A stretch of 64,000 nucleotides of DNA from Herminiimonas sp. (GTDB lineage Bacteria > Pseudomonadota > Gammaproteobacteria > Burkholderiales > Burkholderiaceae), in assembly GCF_030655415.1 (NCBI RefSeq), contig NZ_JAURVN010000006.1:1-64000 (forward strand), given 5' to 3'. Positions within the stretch are counted from its first letter, which is position 1. Every line of letters starts with the position of its first letter. Below, piece after piece: positions 56,660-64,000 of the stretch. The position numbers were made by a program, and so were the translations under genes. The notes beneath the pieces were generated by a model. The model worked only from the letters and a program-made list of their open reading frames with translations. It was not told the DNA's origin and did no database searches.

Positions 56660-58912
56660 ATGAAAACCGCGTTTCCACCACTGTTGTCAACAAAACAAGC
56701 ACTTCCTGCGCTGCTACAGGATGCAACTAGTCAATTGAGCAAGGATGAAATCATACTCGCTCATCTGGAACTAGATCTTGACCTGAGTTTGCATTTCGTA
56801 CCTGGCGTGGTCATTTTGACCAATTTGCGCCTGTTAACCCGTTCCCTGACGGAAAGCATCTGGCAAAGCTGGTCTTGCGACACGCCAAATCTGGCGCTGA
56901 AACACTACGATCACGCCGGTGTCGGCACGCTGGAATTACAAGATGCAACAGCGCAGTTGGCTAGCTGGCGTTACACGCTGGCGCAAAATCCTGCGGCCCT
57001 CGCATTGCTGACGCAATTTGATCGCTTGCGCCATGAAATTACGACAGGCGTTAAAGCACCTGTTGCCGAACAAGATGACGATTCTGAAGAAGAGGGTGAT
57101 GTTGAGGGCGTTGCGGAAGAGCAAGCGCCATCGACGGCTTCGTTATTCCGCTTGTGGCGTTTTGCGAAACCTTATCGCGGGCAATTGTTGGCCGGTTTTC
57201 TGCTGACGCTGGCATCTACCGCCGCGACGCTGGTGCCGCCGTACATGACGATGCCTTTGATGGATAACGTCCTGATCCCGTATCAAAACGGCGCGCCGCT
57301 GGACACCGCTTTGGTCTCGCTGTATCTCGGTGGTTTGTTTGCTGCTGCGATGGTTGCGTGGGGTTTGGGCTGGGCCAAGACGTACATCCTTGCGCTGGTC
57401 AGTGAGCGCATAGGCGCGGATTTACGCACCACAACTTATGAACATTTATTACGTTTGTCGTTGCAATATTTCGGCGGTAAACGTACCGGCGATTTGATGA
57501 CGCGTATCGGTTCGGAGACGGATCGCATCTGCGTTTTCCTGTCGCTACATTTGCTGGATTTCTTCACCGATGTATTGATGATCGTGATGACGGCGGTGAT
57601 TCTGGCGTCTATCAATCCGTGGCTGGCGCTGGTGACATTGTTGCCGCTGCCATTCATCGCATGGATGATCCATGTAGTGCGCGACAAATTGCGCAACGGC
57701 TTCGAAAAAGTTGATCGCATTTGGTCGCAAGTGACCAACGTGTTGGCCGATACAATTCCTGGTATCCGCGTAGTCAAAGCATTTGCGCAGGAAAAACGCG
57801 AAGCTGCACGTTTCCGTGAAGCGAATAATCACAATCTGGTGATCAACGATCGCGTCAATAAAGTCTGGTCACTGTTCTCGCCGACCGTTACTTTTCTGAC
57901 GGAAATCGGTTTGCTGGTGGTGTGGGCATTCGGTATCTGGCAAGTGCAGCGCGGCTTGATTACGGTCGGTGTGCTGGTTGCATTCCTTGCTTACATCAGC
58001 CGTTTTTATACGCGTCTCGATTCAATGAGCCGTATCGTTTCTGTCACGCAAAAAGCAGCGACTGGCGCCAAGCGGATTTTCGATATTCTCGATCACGTTT
58101 CGAGTGTGCCGGAAGCAGCTCATCCAGTTCGCATGGAAAAAGTGCAAGGTCGCATCACGATACGCGACATCGGTTTCCGTTATGGTAATCGCGCGGTGAT
58201 ACGTGGTCTGGATCTGAATATTGAACCGGGCGAAATGATCGGTCTGGTCGGTCACAGCGGTTCCGGCAAAAGTACTTTGGTCAATTTGATTTGCCGTTTC
58301 TACGATGTGTCGCAAGGCGCGATCATGGTGGACGGCGTCGATATCCGTTCGATTTCAATTCCAGAATATCGCCGCAATATCGGCCTCGTGTTGCAAGAGC
58401 CTTTCCTGTTCTTCGGCACTATCGCTGACAACATCGCCTACGGCAAACCGGATGCGAGTCGTGAAGACATCATCGCCGCAGCGCGCGCAGCCAATGCGCA
58501 TGAATTTATTTTGCGTTTACCGCATGGTTACGATTCGATGGTCGGTGAGCGCGGACAAACTTTATCGGGCGGCGAACGCCAACGTATTTCGATCGCACGC
58601 GCGTTGTTGATCGATCCGCATATTCTGATTCTGGATGAAGCAACCTCATCGGTTGATACCACGACCGAACGCGAGATTCAAAAAGCGCTCGATAACCTGG
58701 TGCGTGGACGTACCACGATAGCCATCGCACACCGACTGTCGACTTTGCGTCGCGCCGATCGTATCGTTGTGATGGATAGAGGTTATATCGTTGAAGTCGG
58801 TTCGCATGATGAATTGCTGGCGCGTGAAGGCGCGTACTACAAGCTGTATCAAGCGCAACAACGGCAAGCTGAAGATATGCTGGAAGACAATGCAGCGAAG
58901 GAAGTGGCATGA
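56660..58912 (+). CDS. Cyanophycin-locus ABC exporter with N-terminal PH-like domain
   Basis: 750 aa from the ATG at 56660 (a TTG at 56576 adds 28 residues). Residues ~15-120 form a small beta-rich domain (LHFVPGVVILTNLRLLTRSL) resembling bacterial PH-like domains. An acidic linker (DDDSEEEGDVEG) follows. The rest is a fused MsbA-like ABC exporter: six TM helices (~170-450), then Walker A GHSGSGKST, LSGGERQR and LILDEATSSVD with the H-loop IAIAHRLS. Homologues sit beside cphA genes. Its substrate is unknown. It is divergent from cphA' across ~230 bp. Confidence 0.9.
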   Translation: MKTAFPPLLSTKQALPALLQDATSQLSKDEIILAHLELDLDLSLHFVPGVVILTNLRLLTRSLTESIWQSWSCDTPNLALKHYDHAGVGTLELQDATAQLASWRYTLAQNPAALALLTQFDRLRHEITTGVKAPVAEQDDDSEEEGDVEGVAEEQAPSTASLFRLWRFAKPYRGQLLAGFLLTLASTAATLVPPYMTMPLMDNVLIPYQNGAPLDTALVSLYLGGLFAAAMVAWGLGWAKTYILALVSERIGADLRTTTYEHLLRLSLQYFGGKRTGDLMTRIGSETDRICVFLSLHLLDFFTDVLMIVMTAVILASINPWLALVTLLPLPFIAWMIHVVRDKLRNGFEKVDRIWSQVTNVLADTIPGIRVVKAFAQEKREAARFREANNHNLVINDRVNKVWSLFSPTVTFLTEIGLLVVWAFGIWQVQRGLITVGVLVAFLAYISRFYTRLDSMSRIVSVTQKAATGAKRIFDILDHVSSVPEAAHPVRMEKVQGRITIRDIGFRYGNRAVIRGLDLNIEPGEMIGLVGHSGSGKSTLVNLICRFYDVSQGAIMVDGVDIRSISIPEYRRNIGLVLQEPFLFFGTIADNIAYGKPDASREDIIAAARAANAHEFILRLPHGYDSMVGERGQTLSGGERQRISIARALLIDPHILILDEATSSVDTTTEREIQKALDNLVRGRTTIAIAHRLSTLRRADRIVVMDRGYIVEVGSHDELLAREGAYYKLYQAQQRQAEDMLEDNAAKEVA

Positions 58913-59394
58913 GCGACGACATTCAAACCAAGCAGTTCCAACTTAGTCGCAATGCTTTCGGCAAACTGCTTTTCATCGCAGCCGGCGATGACGAAGTGCA
59001 TGAAAGCGTGGTGCCTGTGCGCTCGTTCCCGATCGCCGCACCAGATGTCGGCATCGCCATCGTCAGCACCGATGGTCGCGAACTGGCGTGGATAGAAAAA
59101 CTCAGCGATTTGCCGGAAGCAACACGTTTGCTGCTTGAAGAAGAATTAGCTAATCGCGAATTTTTGCCAGAGATCAAACAGATCAAACATGTATCCGTTT
59201 TCGCATCGCCAAGTACCTGGACCGTCGTCACTAATCGCGGCGATGCATTGCTGGTGTTGAAAGGTGAAGAAGATATTCGCCGCATCGGTGAATCGGCATT
59301 GATCATCGCCGACACGCATGGCATTCAATTTTTGATTCGTGATTTAAAACAGCTGGATAAACACAGCCGCAAACTGCTAGACCGATTCCTGTAA
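58909..59394 (+). CDS. DUF1854 protein of the cyanophycin locus
   Basis: 161 aa soluble protein. Family pattern: FQLSRNAFGKLLFIAAGDDE, VPVRSFPIAAPDVGIAIVS, GRELAWIEKLSDLP and IADTHGIQFLIRDLKQLD. It overlaps the ABC exporter by 4 bp (ATGA), so the two are made together. DUF1854 proteins are repeatedly found with cyanophycin synthetases and this transporter. A role in granule handling or transporter control is a guess. Confidence 0.9.
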   Translation: MSDDIQTKQFQLSRNAFGKLLFIAAGDDEVHESVVPVRSFPIAAPDVGIAIVSTDGRELAWIEKLSDLPEATRLLLEEELANREFLPEIKQIKHVSVFASPSTWTVVTNRGDALLVLKGEEDIRRIGESALIIADTHGIQFLIRDLKQLDKHSRKLLDRFL

Positions 59395-59456
59395 TCGATT
59401 GCATGTACGCCGTGCAAATGCGCGTGCATGCAATCTGCAAAAAGGAGTAAAGCTTG

Positions 59457-60449
59457 ATGTCGAATCGTTCGCAAGATCGCACACAGAATCACCTGCCAAG
59501 CGCATTGCAGAATCTTGCCTTGCCTGTCATTGCTGCACCGATGTTTATCGCCAGCGGCCCCGCGCTGGTACTGGCGCAATGCAAGGCCGGCATCGTCGGC
59601 GCATTCCCTGCACTGAACGCACGTCCGGCAGAAATGCTGGATACGTGGCTGACTGAGATGCAAGCCGATCTGGCTGATCACCAAATAGCAAATCCGGATG
59701 CCATCATCGGTCCGATAGCCGTCAATCAAATTGTTCATCAATCAAACGATCGCCTCGCACATGACGTAGCAATCTGTGTCAAACATCGCGTGCCTATCAT
59801 CATTTCATCCTTGCGCGCACCGCCCAAGGAAATGATGGATGCGATTCACGGTTATGGCGGCATCGTGCTGCACGATGTGATCTCGATACGCCATGCACAA
59901 AAAGCATGGGAAGCCGGCGTTGATGGTTTGATTTTGGTGGCAGCGGGTGCAGGCGGTCACGCCGGTTTGTTGTCGCCATTTGCACTGGTTGGAGAAATAC
60001 GAAAATTCTTCAAGGGCCCGATTGCTTTGTCAGGTGCGATTGCAACTGGCGATGCAGTGTTAGCAGCGCAAGCGATGGGCGCAGACTTTGCGTACATCGG
60101 TTCACGCTGGCTCGCCAGCAAGGAAGCGAATGTGGATGAAGCGTATCGTCAAGGCATCGTGTCCTCGACCGCAGCTGATGTGATTTACAGTAATTTATTT
60201 ACTGGCGTGCACGGTAACTATTTACGGCAATCCATTATCAACGCCGGACTCGACCCTGATAATTTGCCGCAAGCAGATAAAACGGTAATGAATTTCGGTT
60301 CAGGCAGCGGCAGCAAAATTAAAGCGTGGCGCGATATTTGGGGCGCAGGTCAAGGCGTCGGCCTGATCGATGAAGTAGCGAGTGTGGCCGAGATTGTGCA
60401 GCGCCTTACTGCGGAATATCTTGCAGCAAAAGCGCGCTTGCACGTTTAA
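59457..60449 (+). CDS. Nitronate monooxygenase family flavoprotein
   Basis: 330 aa TIM-barrel FMN protein (2-nitropropane dioxygenase/NMO family). Motifs are LPVIAAPMFIASGPALVLAQ, GIVGAFPALNARP, ILVAAGAGGHAG and GADFAYIGSRWLAS. It oxidises alkyl nitronates in the class; the natural substrate is not known. ATG 59457 follows AAGGAG; a TTG at 59454 is adjacent. Confidence 0.88.
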   Translation: MSNRSQDRTQNHLPSALQNLALPVIAAPMFIASGPALVLAQCKAGIVGAFPALNARPAEMLDTWLTEMQADLADHQIANPDAIIGPIAVNQIVHQSNDRLAHDVAICVKHRVPIIISSLRAPPKEMMDAIHGYGGIVLHDVISIRHAQKAWEAGVDGLILVAAGAGGHAGLLSPFALVGEIRKFFKGPIALSGAIATGDAVLAAQAMGADFAYIGSRWLASKEANVDEAYRQGIVSSTAADVIYSNLFTGVHGNYLRQSIINAGLDPDNLPQADKTVMNFGSGSGSKIKAWRDIWGAGQGVGLIDEVASVAEIVQRLTAEYLAAKARLHV

Positions 60450-60503
60450 CCGTGATTTAAAACAGCTAGTTGAATCCCGCGTATGCGCGGGATTCAACTC
60501 TCG

Positions 60504-61079
60504 TTAAAATCCGAAACGAGAACCTGCACCCATCAGTGTCGCAATTCCCAATACGACAAAAATCACTGCAGCAATGCGATGCACGATTTTCACCGGCATA
60601 CGATTAGCAATCTTGTCGCCGAAATAAACCGCAGGCGCATTCGCCAACATCATGCCGAAAGTCGTGCCGGCCACTACCCAGAAAAACGAATGGTATTGAG
60701 CCGCCAGTGCAACGGTCGCGACTTGCGTTTTGTCGCCCATTTCCGCCAGGAAAAAGGCAATCAAGGTTGTCGTGAAGACGCCGTACTTTGCGAGCTTGGT
60801 ATCGCCTTCATCCAGCTTGTCTGGAATCAATATCCAGCCAGCCATCAACAAGAATGAGATGCCAAGGACCCAACGCAAGGTTTCCGGTCCGAGCAAGGTT
60901 GTGATCCAGGTACCGATGGCGGCGGCGAACGCGTGATTGGCAATCGTCGCTACCAAAATGGCGAGCACGATAGGCAAAGGTCGACGGAATTTTGCTGCAA
61001 GAAGAAAAGCGAGTAGTTGCGTTTTGTCGCCGATTTCAGCGAGGGCAACGATGCCGGTTGAGACGAAGAATGCTTCCAT
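60504..61079 (-). CDS. GDT1/TMEM165-family manganese exporter (MntX-like)
   Basis: 191 aa with six TM helices in two repeats, each carrying the family motif: AEIGDKTQLLAFLL and AEMGDKTQVATVAL. The family exports Mn2+ (or exchanges Ca2+/Mn2+ for H+). The ATG at 61079 matches the family N-terminus (MEAFFVSTG). The extra 39 residues from 61196 are an artefact of reading through the riboswitch. Upstream lies a yybP-ykoY-type RNA, so Mn2+ most likely turns the gene on. Confidence 0.93.
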   Translation of the reverse strand: MEAFFVSTGIVALAEIGDKTQLLAFLLAAKFRRPLPIVLAILVATIANHAFAAAIGTWITTLLGPETLRWVLGISFLLMAGWILIPDKLDEGDTKLAKYGVFTTTLIAFFLAEMGDKTQVATVALAAQYHSFFWVVAGTTFGMMLANAPAVYFGDKIANRMPVKIVHRIAAVIFVVLGIATLMGAGSRFGF

Positions 61080-61148
61080 GATGGGGATAAACTTTCTGGG
61101 GCCGGAATAAATAACCAAAGCCCAAACAGCGACCCCGGCCCATGCGGT

Positions 61149-61260
61149 CGTCATTTGAGCTATGGTCTCGCCAAATCTTTCGATTATCTGCACCATGGCC
61201 TGCGGGCCAAGAGTGTTGATGCAGATGCCTTAGTTGACTAAGGCCGGCTACTCCCCAACG
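61149..61260 (-). ncRNA. yybP-ykoY (Mn2+) riboswitch aptamer
   Basis: On the minus strand the leader contains GGGGAGTAGCC (near 61256) and, ~80 nt on, GGCGAGACC (61164-61172). These are hallmark conserved loops of the Mn-sensing yybP-ykoY riboswitch. A P2-like hairpin GCCTTAGTCAACTAAGGC lies between them. The gene it precedes is a GDT1-type Mn exporter, the usual partner. About 70 nt between the aptamer and the start codon would hold the expression platform. Borders are estimated. Confidence 0.85.
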
Positions 61261-61448
61261 TTCGAAGCGAATGATATCAGAGCACGTGCGTTTTGGCACG
61301 CCTGGATTTTTATCAGGGAATTATTAGCGATTATTTAACTCCAACTTCTCGCATGCAAAACGCGTCTGGCACGCGCACCTTATGCACAAGTTAGGCGCAA
61401 ATTTAAAGCCACACTGTAAAAAATACAAAGAAGTTAAAAGGAGATTCG

Positions 61449-61763
61449 ATGGCTAGCAAATTGACACAAGCAGAAGTTTCCACCGTTAAAAAACATGGTG
61501 ACAAGCAAGACGTAACCGGGGTTTCAGACAAGAATGAAAAATCCCCGCGCTTGCCGCATGAGCGCGACGAATCCGTGGATAGTCAGCAAGACAAACCGCG
61601 CGCGGATATCAAGCAAGCGTTTGATGATATCAATGAAGGGCAGATGGATACCGATCGACGCGGCATTCCTGGCGTGGAAGAAGTCGAGCGCAAGAAGCCG
61701 GGCAATGTGCAGGAAGATATTCCCGCTTCATCGCGCATACCGCCTAGCATTCCCAAGAAGTAG
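61449..61763 (+). CDS. Small hydrophilic disordered protein, unknown function
   Basis: 104 aa, very rich in Lys, Glu, Asp, Arg, Ser and Pro. It has no hydrophobic core, signal or membrane segment. Segments such as PRLPHERDESVDSQQDKPR look disordered, as in stress-induced hydrophilic proteins. The ribosome site AAAAGGAG is strong. No family was recognised. Confidence 0.7.
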   Translation: MASKLTQAEVSTVKKHGDKQDVTGVSDKNEKSPRLPHERDESVDSQQDKPRADIKQAFDDINEGQMDTDRRGIPGVEEVERKKPGNVQEDIPASSRIPPSIPKK

Positions 61764-61784
61764 TTGATTCGTGCAGTAGATCAG

Positions 61785-61824
61785 CACGGTCTTGAGTTGG
61801 CCTAGCGCGAAACTCAAGACCGTG
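61785..61824. terminator. Long perfect inverted repeat between convergent genes
   Basis: A 14-bp perfect stem CACGGTCTTGAGTT / AACTCAAGACCGTG with a 12-nt loop. It has no T-run, so it may act as a terminator or RNA-stabilising hairpin for both genes. Confidence 0.6.
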
Positions 61825-61826
61825 AA

Positions 61827-62618
61827 TTAATCAGCCACGCGTACATCTGGCGATGCAGCAGAGCGAGTGCGGGGAACGGCTTGATTGCTGCAACCGTGAT
61901 AAGCAAACGCGACAGAAGTTTTAACAGCGGGCGTTGCGTTCACACCAGCAGCATGAAACAGCCAGCTATGGAAAAACACCACGTCGCCTTGCTGCAATTC
62001 AACCGCTTTGCCTTGTGCAAATATCGCCTGATTAGCCAGATGTTCTGGCCGCAAGAAATCCAGTTCGTCGAGTTGATCCGGTGCGATCTGCAAACGATGC
62101 GAGCCGGGGATAAACTTCAAGCCACCGTTCTCAGGTGTCTCATTACCCAATGCCAGCCACACGCAAATCAGATCCGGCTGTGTGAATGACCAGTAACGAA
62201 TATCTCTATGCCAGCCAGTTGCGGTGCCGTATTGCGGATGCTTGGTCATCACGCAATTGTGATGCGCCAGCGTCATGCAAACTGGCTCATCAAATAATTG
62301 ACGCAGTTTGGAAACCACGCGGGTGTCTTCGGCCCAATCATGAAAACATGCATCGCGATCATAAGCACCACGCAAACGACGTATGGTTCTACCACCTTCC
62401 GCTTCCAGCGAGGATGGCGCACCTGCGTAACCCAGCTCGGCTTCATATTCCAACGGCGGTAAGGCAGCGCGCAATTGTTCTGCCGCAACCGCGAGCATGT
62501 GCTCGCAGGCTGCCGGCTCCAGCATCGCGCGAAAAACCAGGTAACCATCGGTCTTGAATTGCTGAATCTGTTCGCTGGAAAGTGCAGTGTCCATTGCGGT
62601 CGTGTGTGTCGTGCTCAT
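61827..62618 (-). CDS. PhyH-family Fe(II)/2-oxoglutarate dioxygenase
   Basis: 263 aa. Iron ligands are seen in GWHRDIRYW (HxD) and the distal H in LFHAAGVN. NGGLKFIPGSH is typical of the phytanoyl-CoA dioxygenase superfamily. It is distantly related to EctD but lacks the EctD signature, so it acts on another substrate. It stands alone. Confidence 0.87.
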   Translation of the reverse strand: MSTTHTTAMDTALSSEQIQQFKTDGYLVFRAMLEPAACEHMLAVAAEQLRAALPPLEYEAELGYAGAPSSLEAEGGRTIRRLRGAYDRDACFHDWAEDTRVVSKLRQLFDEPVCMTLAHHNCVMTKHPQYGTATGWHRDIRYWSFTQPDLICVWLALGNETPENGGLKFIPGSHRLQIAPDQLDELDFLRPEHLANQAIFAQGKAVELQQGDVVFFHSWLFHAAGVNATPAVKTSVAFAYHGCSNQAVPRTRSAASPDVRVAD

Positions 62619-62714
62619 ATTGAATGCGGTTGCGGATTAAATCTATCCTGGAAGGATAAGTGTAGCGCCAGTTCAATTTGCGTGTTGAACTGGCCTCAGC
62701 GCATTGTCTAAGAA

Positions 62715-64000
62715 TTATTGCGTAGTGGCCGTTACTTCAGGGCTGGAAACGACGACCCGATTGCGACCTTCGCTCTTGGCTTGATACAGCGCTTTGTCGG
62801 CACGTCCGAAAAAGCTCAACCATGTTTCGCGATACGCATATTCGGCGACGCCCAAACTTGCTGTCAGATTCAATTCACTGGCTGGTAATTCAAAGTCATG
62901 TCCCGCGATCACGCAGCGTATTTTTTCAGCCAGCGCGGAGGCTTTCTCCAATGGGCAATCTTTCAGCAGCACTAAAAATTCTTCACCGCCCCAACGCGTG
63001 ACGATATCGCTTTCACGCAGAGCATTTTTGGTAATGATCGCAATGCTTTGCAAAATACGATCGCCCGCCAGATGGCCGTGATTGTCGTTCACCATTTTGA
63101 AAAAATCGATGTCGAACAAAATTGCCGACAGCGGAATACGTCTGCGTTCGCTGTCCAGAATCGCTTGCTGAAACACGATTTCAAATGCCTGACGATTCAA
63201 CAGGCCGGTCAGTGTGTCGGTGCCAGCGATGAGTTCGAGTCGGCGCTGGTAGCGATTGACTGCAAACAAAGTCAGCGCGAGGATCAGCAGCGTGACGATG
63301 GCGCTGACAATAATATTGATGAAGAAAACACGCTCGATAGGCCGTACGTCATCGGTAATATCCTGCTCTACCAGCAGATACCAATCCAGCTCGGGGATGA
63401 AGCGCGAGCTCATCAGAATCGTCGCACCGTCGTGTTGATATTCAAGTTGAGTCGGACGCACATCGCGATTGAGAATATCTTTCGCAATGCTGGAAACGCC
63501 AGGCAACTTGGTGATCGGACCGTGGATATTCCTCATCGACTTGCCGGCAATTTTGATTTCGCCATGTGCATCGATGAAATAGATATTGCGATGAAAGCGC
63601 TTCTGGTAACTATCCAGAATTTCGGTCATCGTATCCAGCGTCAAGCCAACACCGGTAGCGCCTATGAATTTTCCATCGTAGTCGAAGATGCGATAGTTGA
63701 TGAAGATCGTCATCGTGTCGCGGTTGGCCATGTCGTTATCGACATTGGTTTCGTAGTCGGCCTTCATTTCACGCACGCGATAGAACCAGGTATCGCGCGG
63801 CTCATCCTTGCTGACAGTTTTTAGCAAGCCATCTGCATAGTAGTAACGCTTGGTATTTTCGGAAACCAGAAAGCTGGTGATCGTGTTGTACTTTTCCTTC
63901 ACCTCTTTCAGATAACGTGAGATCTGCTCGGGGTCTGTTTCACCGGCAATGATCCAGTCGCGCACGAAGGTGTCGCTCGCCATCAGTGATGAAATGAAAG
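62715..64000 (-). CDS. Cache-sensor diguanylate cyclase, 5' end outside window
   Basis: At least 428 aa; the frame stays open to the window edge beyond the ATG at 63983, so the N-terminal TM segment is missing. A periplasmic Cache-type sensor (~1-220; IFINYRIFDYDGKFIGATGV, LDWYLLVEQ) is followed by a TM (~222-245) and a GGDEF domain. The catalytic site is intact (RWGGEEF), and an RESD inhibitory site lies five residues before it. It therefore makes c-di-GMP with feedback control. It adds to the two other c-di-GMP proteins in the window. Confidence 0.92.
   Translation of the reverse strand, partial: FISSLMASDTFVRDWIIAGETDPEQISRYLKEVKEKYNTITSFLVSENTKRYYYADGLLKTVSKDEPRDTWFYRVREMKADYETNVDNDMANRDTMTIFINYRIFDYDGKFIGATGVGLTLDTMTEILDSYQKRFHRNIYFIDAHGEIKIAGKSMRNIHGPITKLPGVSSIAKDILNRDVRPTQLEYQHDGATILMSSRFIPELDWYLLVEQDITDDVRPIERVFFINIIVSAIVTLLILALTLFAVNRYQRRLELIAGTDTLTGLLNRQAFEIVFQQAILDSERRRIPLSAILFDIDFFKMVNDNHGHLAGDRILQSIAIITKNALRESDIVTRWGGEEFLVLLKDCPLEKASALAEKIRCVIAGHDFELPASELNLTASLGVAEYAYRETWLSFFGRADKALYQAKSEGRNRVVVSSPEVTATTQ

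Noticed and set aside
61080..61196. N-terminal extension of the Mn exporter
   Set aside because: The frame crosses the conserved riboswitch core; the family N-terminus starts at 61079.
63048..63824. 258-aa plus-strand ORF opposite the diguanylate cyclase
   Set aside because: Antisense shadow of an intact Cache/GGDEF gene.

Overview
The window is an ordinary chromosomal stretch of a beta-proteobacterium. Gene content points to the Burkholderiales, most likely Oxalobacteraceae of the Herminiimonas/Janthinobacterium type. The markers are a hemE-priA neighbourhood, a cphA'/cphA cyanophycin synthetase pair with its ABC transporter and DUF1854 partner, PACE and MarC family proteins and DUF2288/VF530 proteins, all at moderate GC. 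This placement is inferred from family content, not from any search. No transposase, integrase, phage module or CRISPR array was seen.

Region 1 (1-12.2 kb) is a surface-attachment module. It holds the C-terminal part of a LapA-type giant RTX adhesin (Ig-like, Calx-beta, VWA, RTX), the convergent lapG-lapD pair (periplasmic protease and degenerate GGDEF/EAL c-di-GMP receptor) and a TolC-type exporter with an unusual NTF2-like C-terminal extension. Region 2 (12.4-18.6 kb) holds hemE, a 1.2 kb AT-rich gap and priA with a small three-gene tail. The gap contains three copies of the same four-DnaA-box array at fixed spacing, so it is a strong candidate replication origin or DnaA-binding locus and the most striking feature of the window.

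Region 3 (18.7-31.2 kb) is an osmoadaptation block: an EctR-like MarR regulator, a TTAGTAC direct-repeat operator, ectABCD (ectoine and 5-hydroxyectoine), a MarC protein, small envelope/stress proteins, the KtrAB-type potassium uptake pair, the Rep helicase and a CLC chloride/proton antiporter. Region 4 (31.2-51.3 kb) is mixed housekeeping. It includes slyX, an SOS-controlled dinB with a perfect LexA box, queH, a TonB siderophore receptor behind a Fur-like site, tRNA-Asp, tRNA-Val and tRNA-Arg, a PACE efflux protein with no ordinary start codon, prolyl aminopeptidase, a lipoamide-dehydrogenase-like flavoprotein, an ElaB/YqjE/YqjK-like trio, a membrane cytochrome c5, and an overlapping DUF4394 / cupredoxin / GGDEF-EAL operon.

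Region 5 (51.5-59.4 kb) is the cyanophycin locus: cphA' and cphA on the minus strand, and divergently an ABC exporter with an N-terminal PH-like domain plus a DUF1854 protein. Region 6 (59.4-64 kb) has a nitronate monooxygenase-like protein, a GDT1/MntX manganese exporter behind a yybP-ykoY-type Mn riboswitch, a PhyH dioxygenase and a diguanylate cyclase cut by the window edge.
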